Assembly (NCBI GenBank): GCA_937996595.1
Contig: CALKVC010000111.1
Location: 1-63,668, forward strand
Length of the DNA stretch: 63,668 bases
Source: an uncultured Chitinophagaceae bacterium
GTDB taxonomy: Bacteria > Bacteroidota > Bacteroidia > Chitinophagales > Chitinophagaceae
Direction: 5' to 3'
Shown: piece by piece, positions 15,441-23,095 of the stretch
Position numbering within the stretch: the stretch's first letter is position 1
Layout: each line of letters starts with the position of its first letter
The notes under the pieces: generated by a model
What the model saw: the letters and a program-made list of their open reading frames with translations, nothing else
The model's database searches: none
Told to the model about the DNA's origin: nothing
Program-made: the position numbers and the translations under genes

Positions 15441-16970
15441 ATGAATAAGCCGATTAGGGTTCGTTTTGCCCCAAGTCCAACAGGAGGACTCCACCTGGGT
15501 GGTGTACGTACTGTTTTATATAACTACCTGTTTGCCAGGAGGTACGGGGGCCGTTTCCTTGTACGTATAGAAGATACTGACCAGACCCGCTTTGTAGAAG
15601 GAGCCGAAGAATATATATTCAAATGCCTGGATTGGTGTGGGTTAACACCCGATGAAAGCCCGGTTCATGGTGGTGCATTTGGCCCTTACAGGCAAAGTGA
15701 GCGAAAGCCCATGTACCGGAAGTATGCGGAACAACTGGTTAATGACGGGCATGCCTATTATGCTTTTGATACGCCTGAACAGCTGGAAAGCATGCGTAAT
15801 GAACTGAAGTCAGCCCAAAATCCATCGCCGCAATATGATGGAAAGACAAGGATGAAAATGAGAAATTCATTAACCATGCCAGCCGATGAAGTGGCCAGGC
15901 TGCTGGAAATGGGGACCGGCTATGTTATCCGCATAAAAATGCCCGACAATGAAACCATTCGCTTTACCGATATGATTCATGAGGAAGTAAGTTTCGATTC
16001 GGGACTGGTTGATGATAAAGTGCTCCTTAAAGCAGATGGTATGCCTACCTATCACCTGGCCGTTGTTGTTGATGATTACCTGATGGAAATAACCCATGCT
16101 TTCAGGGGAGAAGAATGGCTTAGCAGTGCGCCGGTACATGTGTTGTTGTGGAAATACCTGTTCGGGCTGGATAAAATGCCTCAATGGGCACACCTGCCTT
16201 TGATCCTGGGCCCCAGCGGAAAATTAAGTAAAAGAGATGGCGCCAAATACGGGTTCCCTGTTTTTGCTATGAACTGGAAAGATAACAAGACTGGCGAACT
16301 CACGGAAGGTTTTAAAGAAAAAGGATTTCTTCCCGAAGCATTCATCAACCTGCTGGCCATGCTGGGTTGGAATGATGGAACGGAACAGGAATTATTCAGC
16401 ATGCAGGAACTGATTGAAAAGTTCTCCATTGACAGGGTACACAAAGCAGGTGCAAAATTCGATTTTGAAAAAGCCAGGTGGTTCAACCAAGAATGGATAA
16501 AACGTACAGATGCTTCCATGCTGGCTCCATTGGTGAAAAATATACTTTCAGAAAATGAGATCGCTGACATTGATGACAGGTACCTGTTACAGGTAATCGG
16601 CCTTGTTAAAGACCGCTGCAGCCTCCTGACAGATTTTTATACCCAGTCCTTTTATTTCTTTCAAACACCGGCATTTCTTGATAAGGCATCCGTAATACCC
16701 AAATGGGATGCGTTAAAAAAATCCTTTTTTACATCTTTGAAAGATGAATTCAGCCTAATCAGTCATTTTACAATGATAAATATTGAAGAGTCTTTTAAAA
16801 AGCTGGCGGTAACCATGAATTTGAAAGTGGGTGATCTCCAAATGATTTACAGGATCATGCTGGTTGGTAGCAAGATGGGGCCCGGTGTTTTCCAGATTTC
16901 TGAAACCATTGGAAAAGAGGAATCGGTTAAACGGATTGAAAATGCGTTGCTTTCCTTTGAAGAAGGGTAA
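15441..16970 (+). CDS. gltX: glutamyl-tRNA synthetase
   Basis: The 509-residue class I aminoacyl-tRNA synthetase charges tRNA(Glu) with glutamate. The HIGH-type motif is PSPTGGLHLGG at 9-19 and the KMSKS-type motif is KLSKRDG near 260-266, where the adenylate is stabilised; the C-terminal alpha-helical cage recognises the anticodon. Length is normal for GluRS. The gene diverges from a lipoprotein gene. The promoter element sits immediately before the ATG and leaves no room for a Shine-Dalgarno sequence. Confidence 0.97.
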   Translation: MNKPIRVRFAPSPTGGLHLGGVRTVLYNYLFARRYGGRFLVRIEDTDQTRFVEGAEEYIFKCLDWCGLTPDESPVHGGAFGPYRQSERKPMYRKYAEQLVNDGHAYYAFDTPEQLESMRNELKSAQNPSPQYDGKTRMKMRNSLTMPADEVARLLEMGTGYVIRIKMPDNETIRFTDMIHEEVSFDSGLVDDKVLLKADGMPTYHLAVVVDDYLMEITHAFRGEEWLSSAPVHVLLWKYLFGLDKMPQWAHLPLILGPSGKLSKRDGAKYGFPVFAMNWKDNKTGELTEGFKEKGFLPEAFINLLAMLGWNDGTEQELFSMQELIEKFSIDRVHKAGAKFDFEKARWFNQEWIKRTDASMLAPLVKNILSENEIADIDDRYLLQVIGLVKDRCSLLTDFYTQSFYFFQTPAFLDKASVIPKWDALKKSFFTSLKDEFSLISHFTMINIEESFKKLAVTMNLKVGDLQMIYRIMLVGSKMGPGVFQISETIGKEESVKRIENALLSFEEG

Positions 16971-17003
16971 CCCGAAAGCTTCATTTCATTCATTCTATTG
17001 GCG

Positions 17004-17011
17004 TATTTTTG
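17004..17011 (+). promoter_or_regulatory. -7 promoter element of the B12-binding mutase subunit gene
   Basis: TATTTTTG matches TAnnTTTG and lies 17 bases before the ATG at 17029. This implies a leader of about 10 bases. Confidence 0.5.
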
Positions 17012-17028
17012 AATAATAAGTACAGCAT

Positions 17029-17436
17029 ATGAACAGACCCATCAGAGTACTGGTTGCAAAAGTTGGTTTGGATGGCCACGACCGGGGCGCAAAAGTGATT
17101 GCTACGGCTTTACGTGATGAAGGCATGGAAGTGATTTATACCGGGTTAAGGCAGACACCTGAAATGGTGGTGAATGCAGCCATGCAGGAAGACGTGGATG
17201 CAATCGGTATCAGTATCCTCAGCGGCGCACATAATACCGTTTTCCCAAAAATAATCGCCTTGATGAAAGAGAAGAACATGGATGATGTACTGCTTACCGG
17301 CGGTGGCATCATTCCCGAAGATGATATGGAAAACCTGCATAAGCTGGGCGTTGGCAAATTATTTGCTCCGGGAGCCACTACGGCAAACATTGCAGGTTAT
17401 ATAAAGGAATGGGTGAAGGAACACCGGCCATTTTAA
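17029..17436 (+). CDS. cobalamin-binding subunit of methylmalonyl-CoA mutase-type enzyme
   Basis: The 135-residue protein is a free-standing B12-binding Rossmann domain. DGHDRG at 15-20 supplies the DxHxxG lower-ligand motif with His17, SILSGAHN follows near 63-70, and GGGIIP near 92-97 completes the nucleotide-tail pocket. It should pair with a separate catalytic large subunit, as in archaeal-type methylmalonyl-CoA mutases or isobutyryl-CoA mutase, to interconvert branched and linear acyl-CoAs. No large subunit is in the window. The next gene, an enoyl-CoA hydratase, starts 39 bases downstream and may be co-transcribed; methylmalonyl-CoA epimerase is 25 kb away. The exact mutase partner is unknown. 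Confidence 0.88.
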   Translation: MNRPIRVLVAKVGLDGHDRGAKVIATALRDEGMEVIYTGLRQTPEMVVNAAMQEDVDAIGISILSGAHNTVFPKIIALMKEKNMDDVLLTGGGIIPEDDMENLHKLGVGKLFAPGATTANIAGYIKEWVKEHRPF

Positions 17437-17475
17437 TTAAAAATCATTCTCTCAAATAATAATCAATCAAACTCC

Positions 17476-18279
17476 ATGTTTAAGAAATATACTTCCTTAT
17501 TACACAGCCTTGATTCAGGTATACTAACTATTACGATTAACCGCCCGGATAAGCTGAATGCCCTGAATGCAGCCGTATTCACAGAACTGGATATTGCCAT
17601 GGATGAAGTGATTGAGAATGCTGATATCAAATCGGTGATCATCACCGGTGCCGGAAACAAGGCCTTTGTTGCCGGTGCAGACATCACTGAATTTGACGGA
17701 TTAAGCCGGGAGGAAGCCATGGCACTGGCAAAAAGAGGACAGGATGTGTTTTTTAAGATTGAGCATTGTCATAAACCGGTAGTTGCGGCTGTAAACGGGT
17801 TTGCCTTAGGCGGCGGATGTGAACTTGCTATGGCCTGTCATTTCAGGCTTGCATCTGAAAATGCCAAATTTGGACAGCCCGAAGTGAACCTGGGATTGAT
17901 TCCGGGTTATGGCGGCACACAACGATTAACCCAATTGGTAGGCAAGGGTAAAAGCATGGAACTGCAAATGACTGCACATATGGTTGATGCCAATGAAGCG
18001 CTGCAGCTTGGGCTTGTAAACCATGTTACCAGTTCCGAAAGCCTGTTGCAAAGAACGAAGGATATCCTGCTCATCATACAATCGAAAGCACCCGTAGCTG
18101 TTGGAAAAATCATAGAATGTGTGAATGTGGCCGTTGTTAGCGATAGCGCATATACCAACGGTAAAAGTGGGTTCGACAAAGAAATTGAGGCCTTTGGCGA
18201 TTGTTTCGTTACAGAGGATATGAAAGAAGGCACCCGGGCCTTCCTGGAAAAAAGAAAAGCCCTGTTTACCGGAAAATAA
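17476..18279 (+). CDS. enoyl-CoA hydratase/isomerase (crotonase family)
   Basis: This 267-residue crotonase hydrates trans-2-enoyl-CoA thioesters in beta-oxidation or amino-acid degradation. Both catalytic glutamates of true hydratases are visible: Glu116 in GGGCE and Glu136 in GQPEVNLGLIPG. The oxyanion-hole segment is AFVAGADI near 63-70. The gene follows the mutase subunit gene with 39 bases between them and is closed by a terminator at 18318-18344. The substrate chain length cannot be told from the sequence. Confidence 0.92.
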   Translation: MFKKYTSLLHSLDSGILTITINRPDKLNALNAAVFTELDIAMDEVIENADIKSVIITGAGNKAFVAGADITEFDGLSREEAMALAKRGQDVFFKIEHCHKPVVAAVNGFALGGGCELAMACHFRLASENAKFGQPEVNLGLIPGYGGTQRLTQLVGKGKSMELQMTAHMVDANEALQLGLVNHVTSSESLLQRTKDILLIIQSKAPVAVGKIIECVNVAVVSDSAYTNGKSGFDKEIEAFGDCFVTEDMKEGTRAFLEKRKALFTGK

Positions 18280-18317
18280 CACAAGTTCCCAACTTATATC
18301 TTCCTGTTGAACCCTGG

Positions 18318-18344
18318 CTGCCCGCTTTGGGCAGGAGGTTTTTT
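18318..18344 (+). terminator. terminator after enoyl-CoA hydratase
   Basis: A CTGCCC/GGGCAG stem (18318-18323 with 18329-18334) and a 5-base loop are followed, after GAGG, by a T6 run. It closes the mutase subunit-hydratase unit. Confidence 0.6.
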
Positions 18345-18497
18345 ATGACCGATATCATGGTTATCGCGCCGGGGAATTTTTAATATTGCATAAAATACCC
18401 AATTCAGGGTATATCTTGATAGCCCATATTATCTTTCTTTTACAGCGTCGCAGTACCCTTTGAACTGTACATTCCTGTTGAATTTTAAAAAATAAAA

Positions 18498-19514
18498 ATG
18501 ATTGTTATGAAAAAGAACTTTTTTATCATGCTTGCGTGCATTTTTACCATGTTACAAGCATCTGCCAAAATCTGGAGGGTTAACAACACAGGCGTTCCGG
18601 CCGATTTCACCACTGCCCAGGCTGCCCATGATGCGGCTGCTGTGGCCAACGGAGACACGTTGCATTTTGAACCCAGCGGCACCAATTATGGCAACCTGTC
18701 GTTAACCAAGAGGCTGATCATCATCGGTAATGGTTATTTCCTGGGTTCGCCTGCCACATTTTCCAATCCCAATTTACAGGCAAATCCGGCTAGCTCCAGC
18801 ATTTCAGATATCTACATATTTACCGGTGGCAGCAATTCAGTGATCATGGGCATGACGTTCTCCAATGCCTATATCGGTTATTCCACAGCGGTAAACAACC
18901 TTATGTTCAGGAGAAACAGGGTGCTCAACCTGCTGTATTTTTACAACGGCTCCAGCACCAATGTGCAGGTTTTACAATGCTATATTGATGGAGCTGTTGC
19001 CCAGACGGGCAATCACAACAATGTGTTACTTGCCAACAATATTATTCTCCAGGGCGTTGGTTTTGATGCAAATGATGACGGCACTTTTCAGAATAATGTG
19101 CTGCATGCATCCGGACTTGGCTATGCAAGCACTTTCACCAATTTCGTTTTAAGAAGCAATATTATGGTTGCCGGTTCCATCTCCCTTACTACCTGCACAT
19201 CAGAATTCAACCTGGGTAACAGCACACAATTCGGCACATCTTCCGGTAACCAGTCTAATATTAACATGGCAAATGTATTTGTTGAGTACCCTACCCAGGC
19301 AACAGCCAGTAACGATGGCCGCTTTGCATTAAAAGCAGGAAGCCCTGCCATTGCAGCCGGTTTTGGGTCGGTAGATTGTGGTGCTTATGGTAACACACCT
19401 GCATATGTAAAATCCGGTATGCCCAATGTTCCATCCATCTACAAACTGTCTGTTCCGCCAATTGTAACAAACAATGTGTTAAGTGTGATCGTGAGCACCA
19501 AAATAAATAATTAA
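18498..19514 (+). CDS. secreted parallel beta-helix-like protein
   Basis: A 338-residue exported protein. After a signal peptide ending near QASA, the mature part starts with a segment (KIWRVNN, then FTTAQAAHDAA and NGDTLHFEPSG) typical of right-handed parallel beta-helix proteins, and continues with Asn-rich short strands such as NNLMFRRNRV and FVLRSNIMV. The function may be adhesion or polysaccharide binding; no catalytic residues are recognised. No T9SS sorting tail is visible. A second in-frame ATG at 18507 gives a cleaner signal (MKKNFF) and may be the real start. The repeat protein follows 40 bases downstream in the same direction, so they are probably co-expressed. Confidence 0.75.
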   Translation: MIVMKKNFFIMLACIFTMLQASAKIWRVNNTGVPADFTTAQAAHDAAAVANGDTLHFEPSGTNYGNLSLTKRLIIIGNGYFLGSPATFSNPNLQANPASSSISDIYIFTGGSNSVIMGMTFSNAYIGYSTAVNNLMFRRNRVLNLLYFYNGSSTNVQVLQCYIDGAVAQTGNHNNVLLANNIILQGVGFDANDDGTFQNNVLHASGLGYASTFTNFVLRSNIMVAGSISLTTCTSEFNLGNSTQFGTSSGNQSNINMANVFVEYPTQATASNDGRFALKAGSPAIAAGFGSVDCGAYGNTPAYVKSGMPNVPSIYKLSVPPIVTNNVLSVIVSTKINN

Positions 19515-19554
19515 ATGACTGCAGTATCTGATTGTTCATTTAAAATTATTTGCA

Positions 19555-21519
19555 ATGAAAAACATGGTGCGATCACTAAAAATCCACTGCCTGTTAATGC
19601 TGCTTCTTGCCAATGTTGCCAGGGCGCAAACAATAGACAGTGTTGAGTATTTCATTAATACAGATCCCGGCTTTGGAAACGGGATTGGAATAGCCACTGT
19701 GAATGCAGCCGATATCAGCGATATAAACCTGAATATTAATACGGCTTCATTAAGCAACGGCTTTAATAACCTGTATATCAGGTCACGCAGCAGTGACGGG
19801 CACTGGTCGCTTACCAAAAGCTGGTTGTTCTTTAAGGACATTGTGCCTGCCAACAATATAAACAGGATAGAATATTTTATTGATTCCGACCCGGGATTTG
19901 GAAACGGGATTGCCGTAAGTTTTACGCCTGGTTCCGATGTTGCCAACCTTTTCTGGACCGTTGACCTAACGGTACTGGCTAATGGATTTCATAATATACT
20001 GGTACGTGCCAGGGACGACGACGGCAACTGGTCTGTAACCAATAAATGGCTTTTTTTCAAAGACATCATACCAGCTGCTACTGTAAACAAGCTGGAATAT
20101 TTCATTGATACTGACCCGGGTTTTGGAAATGGCAGCAATGTATCCATCACAGCCGGGGCTGATGTGGCCAATATTTTCTGGACCGTTGATGTTACCGGCC
20201 TTACCAATGGATTCCATAATATCTTTATGCGGTCAAAAGACAATGCCGGCAACTGGTCATTAACCAATAAATGGCTCTTCTTTAAAGACATCATACCCGC
20301 AGCAAATGTAAACAAGCTTGAGTATTACATAGATACCGATCCCGGTTTTGGAAATGGCAGCAATGTATCCATCACGGCCGGGGCAGATGTGGCCGATGTT
20401 TTCTATACCGTTGATGTAACCGGCCTTAGTAATGGATTCCATAATATATTTATACGGTCTAAAGATAATGCCGGCAACTGGTCATTAACCAATAGATGGT
20501 TATTCTTTAAAGACATCTTACCGGCAGCTAATGTAAACAAGCTTGAGTATTACATAGATACCGATCCTGGTTTTGGAAATGGTACCAATGTGGTTATCTC
20601 AGCCGGGGCAGATATCATTGATCTGGCCATTCCTGTAAATACAACTTCGTTAAGTGATGGCTTCCATACCATCTTCATCAGGAGCAGGGATAATAATGGA
20701 AACTGGGCCATAACCAACAGGTTTGGATTCTTTAATGAAAAGAGGCCACAGCCATTGAACCTGAAGAAAGCGGAATACTTTTTCAATACCGATCCCGGGT
20801 TTGGAAACGGCACGCCGGTAACTTTTACAACACCAACAGGTACTGACATAGCTGACCTCAGTTTCCCGGCCGATATAAGCGCACTGGCCGATAATACCCT
20901 GCATTATCTATTTGTACGTACGCTGGACAGTATTGATAAATGGTCATTGACAAATATTGTTTCATTTACAAAAAGCATCGTAGTGCCCGTAACCTGGCTT
21001 TCATTCAATGCAGCCCTTACAAACAAGGTTGTGCTGTTAAACTGGAAGACATCATCCGAAACAAACAGCAGCCATTTTGATATTGAACGCAGCATGAATG
21101 GCTTTTCTTTTGAAAAGATCGGTGAAGTGAAAGCCGCAGGAAACAGCAATACGGTAAGTTTTTACAATTTCACAGACAGGCTTCCTGTAAAAGGGATGAA
21201 TTATTACCGGCTGAAACAGGTTGACCTTGATGGCAAATACAGTTATTCTGAAATAAGAAAAGTAGAGATAAAATCAGAGATGCCTTTGTTTGTCATACAG
21301 AATAATCCCTCAAACGGAAAATCTGTAATAGTTAAAACATCCGTTTCACCTGCCTTACTTGGCATATTTGACATGGCAGGCAGGAAACTGAAAGATATTT
21401 CCATTGTAAGCAGCAACCAGCAGATAGACCTTTCCTACCTGCCATCCGGAACATATACGGTTGCCCTGTATAAAAACGCTACTGTTTTTGCAGTGGAAAA
21501 GATAGTGATACAGCACTAA
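19555..21519 (+). CDS. secreted six-repeat protein with T9SS type A sorting domain
   Basis: The 654-residue protein has a signal peptide ending near ARAQ and then six tandem repeats of about 75 residues. Each opens with EY(F/Y)xxxDPGFGNG and most close with NWSLTNKWLFFKD or a variant. A fibronectin-like module follows (VTWLSFNAAL to KVEIKS, about 475-575). A T9SS type A tail with NPSNGKS, the DMAGRKLKD strand and a closing YTVALYKN segment ends the protein. It should be exported by Sec, then across the outer membrane by T9SS, and anchored or released at the surface. No enzyme motif is seen; adhesion or a structural role is likely. The stop is followed by a strong terminator. Confidence 0.88.
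   Translation: MKNMVRSLKIHCLLMLLLANVARAQTIDSVEYFINTDPGFGNGIGIATVNAADISDINLNINTASLSNGFNNLYIRSRSSDGHWSLTKSWLFFKDIVPANNINRIEYFIDSDPGFGNGIAVSFTPGSDVANLFWTVDLTVLANGFHNILVRARDDDGNWSVTNKWLFFKDIIPAATVNKLEYFIDTDPGFGNGSNVSITAGADVANIFWTVDVTGLTNGFHNIFMRSKDNAGNWSLTNKWLFFKDIIPAANVNKLEYYIDTDPGFGNGSNVSITAGADVADVFYTVDVTGLSNGFHNIFIRSKDNAGNWSLTNRWLFFKDILPAANVNKLEYYIDTDPGFGNGTNVVISAGADIIDLAIPVNTTSLSDGFHTIFIRSRDNNGNWAITNRFGFFNEKRPQPLNLKKAEYFFNTDPGFGNGTPVTFTTPTGTDIADLSFPADISALADNTLHYLFVRTLDSIDKWSLTNIVSFTKSIVVPVTWLSFNAALTNKVVLLNWKTSSETNSSHFDIERSMNGFSFEKIGEVKAAGNSNTVSFYNFTDRLPVKGMNYYRLKQVDLDGKYSYSEIRKVEIKSEMPLFVIQNNPSNGKSVIVKTSVSPALLGIFDMAGRKLKDISIVSSNQQIDLSYLPSGTYTVALYKNATVFAVEKIVIQH
19642..20990 (+). repeat. six tandem 225-base coding repeats
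   Basis: The Asp codon of each DPGFGNG motif lies at 19663, 19888, 20113, 20338, 20563 and 20791, giving four intervals of exactly 225 bases and a last one of 228. Repeats three, four and five are very similar at the DNA level, pointing to recent duplication; the outer ones have diverged. Confidence 0.9.
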
Positions 21520-21541
21520 GTGGAATTCAGTCTGAGCCTGG

Positions 21542-21575
21542 TAGCCTGTTCGTATGTGAACAGGCTATCTTTTTT
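21542..21575 (+). terminator. strong terminator after the repeat-protein gene
   Basis: A perfect 10-bp stem, TAGCCTGTTC at 21542-21551 and GAACAGGCTA at 21558-21567, has a 6-base loop and is followed by TCTTTTTT. Confidence 0.9.
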
Positions 21576-21594
21576 ATAAGAATTCCATTTCAAC

Positions 21595-21602
21595 TAACTT
21601 TG
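21595..21602 (+). promoter_or_regulatory. -7 promoter element of fumC
   Basis: TAACTTTG matches TAnnTTTG exactly, 17 bases before the fumC ATG and just after the upstream terminator. It is identical to the gltX element. Confidence 0.6.
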
Positions 21603-21619
21603 CAAATAAAAAACTGATT

Positions 21620-23017
21620 ATGGAATACAGGATAGAAAAAGACACTATGGGAGAAGTAAAAGTACCGGTGGATGCTTATTACGGAGCCCAGACACAGCGC
21701 AGCATTGATAATTTCCGCATCGCCCAGGACATCAACCGGATGCCCAAAGAAATTATCCGTGCATTTGCCTATCTGAAGCATGCGGCAGCCATTACAAACC
21801 AGGAGGCCGGTGTGTTGCCAAAGAAAAAAGCAGCCCTTATCGGTAAAGTGTGCAAAGAGATACTTGACGGAAAACTGGATGATTATTTCCCGCTGGTTGT
21901 ATGGCAAACGGGCAGCGGAACACAAAGCAACATGAATGTAAATGAAGTGATCGCTTATCGCGGGCATATACTCAATGGCGGCAAATTAAGTGACAAGGAA
22001 AAATACCTGCACCCGAACGATGACGTAAACAAATCGCAGAGCAGTAACGATACTTTTCCAACTGCCATGCATATTGCCGCTTATAAGATACTGGTTGAAA
22101 CAACTATTCCCGGTATAGAAAAACTTAGAAATACCTTACATAAAAAATCGAAGGCATTTAACAAGGTTGTAAAAATAGGGCGCACCCACTTTATGGATGC
22201 AACACCTCTGACCCTTGGGCAGGAATTCAGCGGTTATGTATCACAGTTAGACCATGGGTTGAAAGCCATAAAAAACACTTTATCGCACCTGGGCGAACTG
22301 GCCCTTGGCGGCACGGCTGTAGGAACAGGCATCAACACGCCTCCAGGTTATGATATAAAAGTTGCCGGGCATATTGCCAAGCTGACCAAACTGCCTTTTG
22401 TAACCGCTTCAAACAAATTTGAGGCACTGGCTGCTCATGATGCCATCGTGGAAGCACATGGCGCCTTAAAAACAGTGGCTGTAAGCCTGATGAAAATTGC
22501 GAATGACATACGCATGCTTTCTTCAGGCCCCAGAAGTGGTATTGGTGAAATTTTTATTCCTGATAATGAGCCAGGTTCATCCATCATGCCCGGAAAAGTA
22601 AATCCAACACAATGTGAAGCCCTGACCATGATTGCTGCCCAGGTGATGGGCAATGATGTAACCATCGGCATTGGCGGCAGCAACGGCCACTTTGAACTGA
22701 ATGTTTTTAAACCGGTAATGATCTATAATTTCCTGCACAGTGCCAGGTTAATCGGCGACGGCTGCGTGTCATTCAACGACAAATGTGCAGCAGGAATTGA
22801 ACCCATAAAAGAGAACATCCAAAAGCATGTGGATAATTCACTGATGCTCGTAACCGCACTCAACACCAGGATAGGATATTATAAAGCGGCAGAAATTGCC
22901 CAGAAGGCGCATAAGGAAGGCACCACATTAAAAGCCATGGCTGTGAAACTGGGTTATGTGAAACCGGAAGAATTTGATGCGTGGGTTGTGCCGGCCAATA
23001 TGGTTGGTAAAATATAA
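21620..23017 (+). CDS. fumC: class II fumarate hydratase
   Basis: The 465-residue protein is an iron-independent fumarase of the TCA cycle that interconverts fumarate and L-malate. The superfamily signature GSSIMPGKVN lies near residue 319, the substrate-binding SGSGTQSNMNVNE is near 99-111, and GRTHFMDATP near 188-197 carries the active-site His. Aspartase is a close relative, but the overall motif set and length fit fumarase. The gene has its own promoter and a terminator hairpin immediately downstream. Confidence 0.95.
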   Translation: MEYRIEKDTMGEVKVPVDAYYGAQTQRSIDNFRIAQDINRMPKEIIRAFAYLKHAAAITNQEAGVLPKKKAALIGKVCKEILDGKLDDYFPLVVWQTGSGTQSNMNVNEVIAYRGHILNGGKLSDKEKYLHPNDDVNKSQSSNDTFPTAMHIAAYKILVETTIPGIEKLRNTLHKKSKAFNKVVKIGRTHFMDATPLTLGQEFSGYVSQLDHGLKAIKNTLSHLGELALGGTAVGTGINTPPGYDIKVAGHIAKLTKLPFVTASNKFEALAAHDAIVEAHGALKTVAVSLMKIANDIRMLSSGPRSGIGEIFIPDNEPGSSIMPGKVNPTQCEALTMIAAQVMGNDVTIGIGGSNGHFELNVFKPVMIYNFLHSARLIGDGCVSFNDKCAAGIEPIKENIQKHVDNSLMLVTALNTRIGYYKAAEIAQKAHKEGTTLKAMAVKLGYVKPEEFDAWVVPANMVGKI

Positions 23018-23031
23018 GAACAATATGAATG

Positions 23032-23080
23032 CGGATTGCCTGAGCAGCGCCAAAACGATGCACAGGCAATCCGTTATCTT
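23032..23080 (+). terminator. long-stem hairpin between fumC and the convergent sugar dehydrogenase gene
   Basis: GGATTGCCTG at 23033-23042 pairs perfectly with CAGGCAATCC at 23063-23072, and one C-G plus one G-T pair extends it. The loop is 20 bases and TTATCTTTTAATT follows. It likely terminates fumC and may act in both directions. Confidence 0.6.
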
Positions 23081-23095
23081 TTAATTATACAGCTG

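Noticed and set aside
19642..20990. CRISPR-like periodic repeats
   Set aside because: The unit is 225 bases, entirely coding and without spacers; it is a protein repeat.
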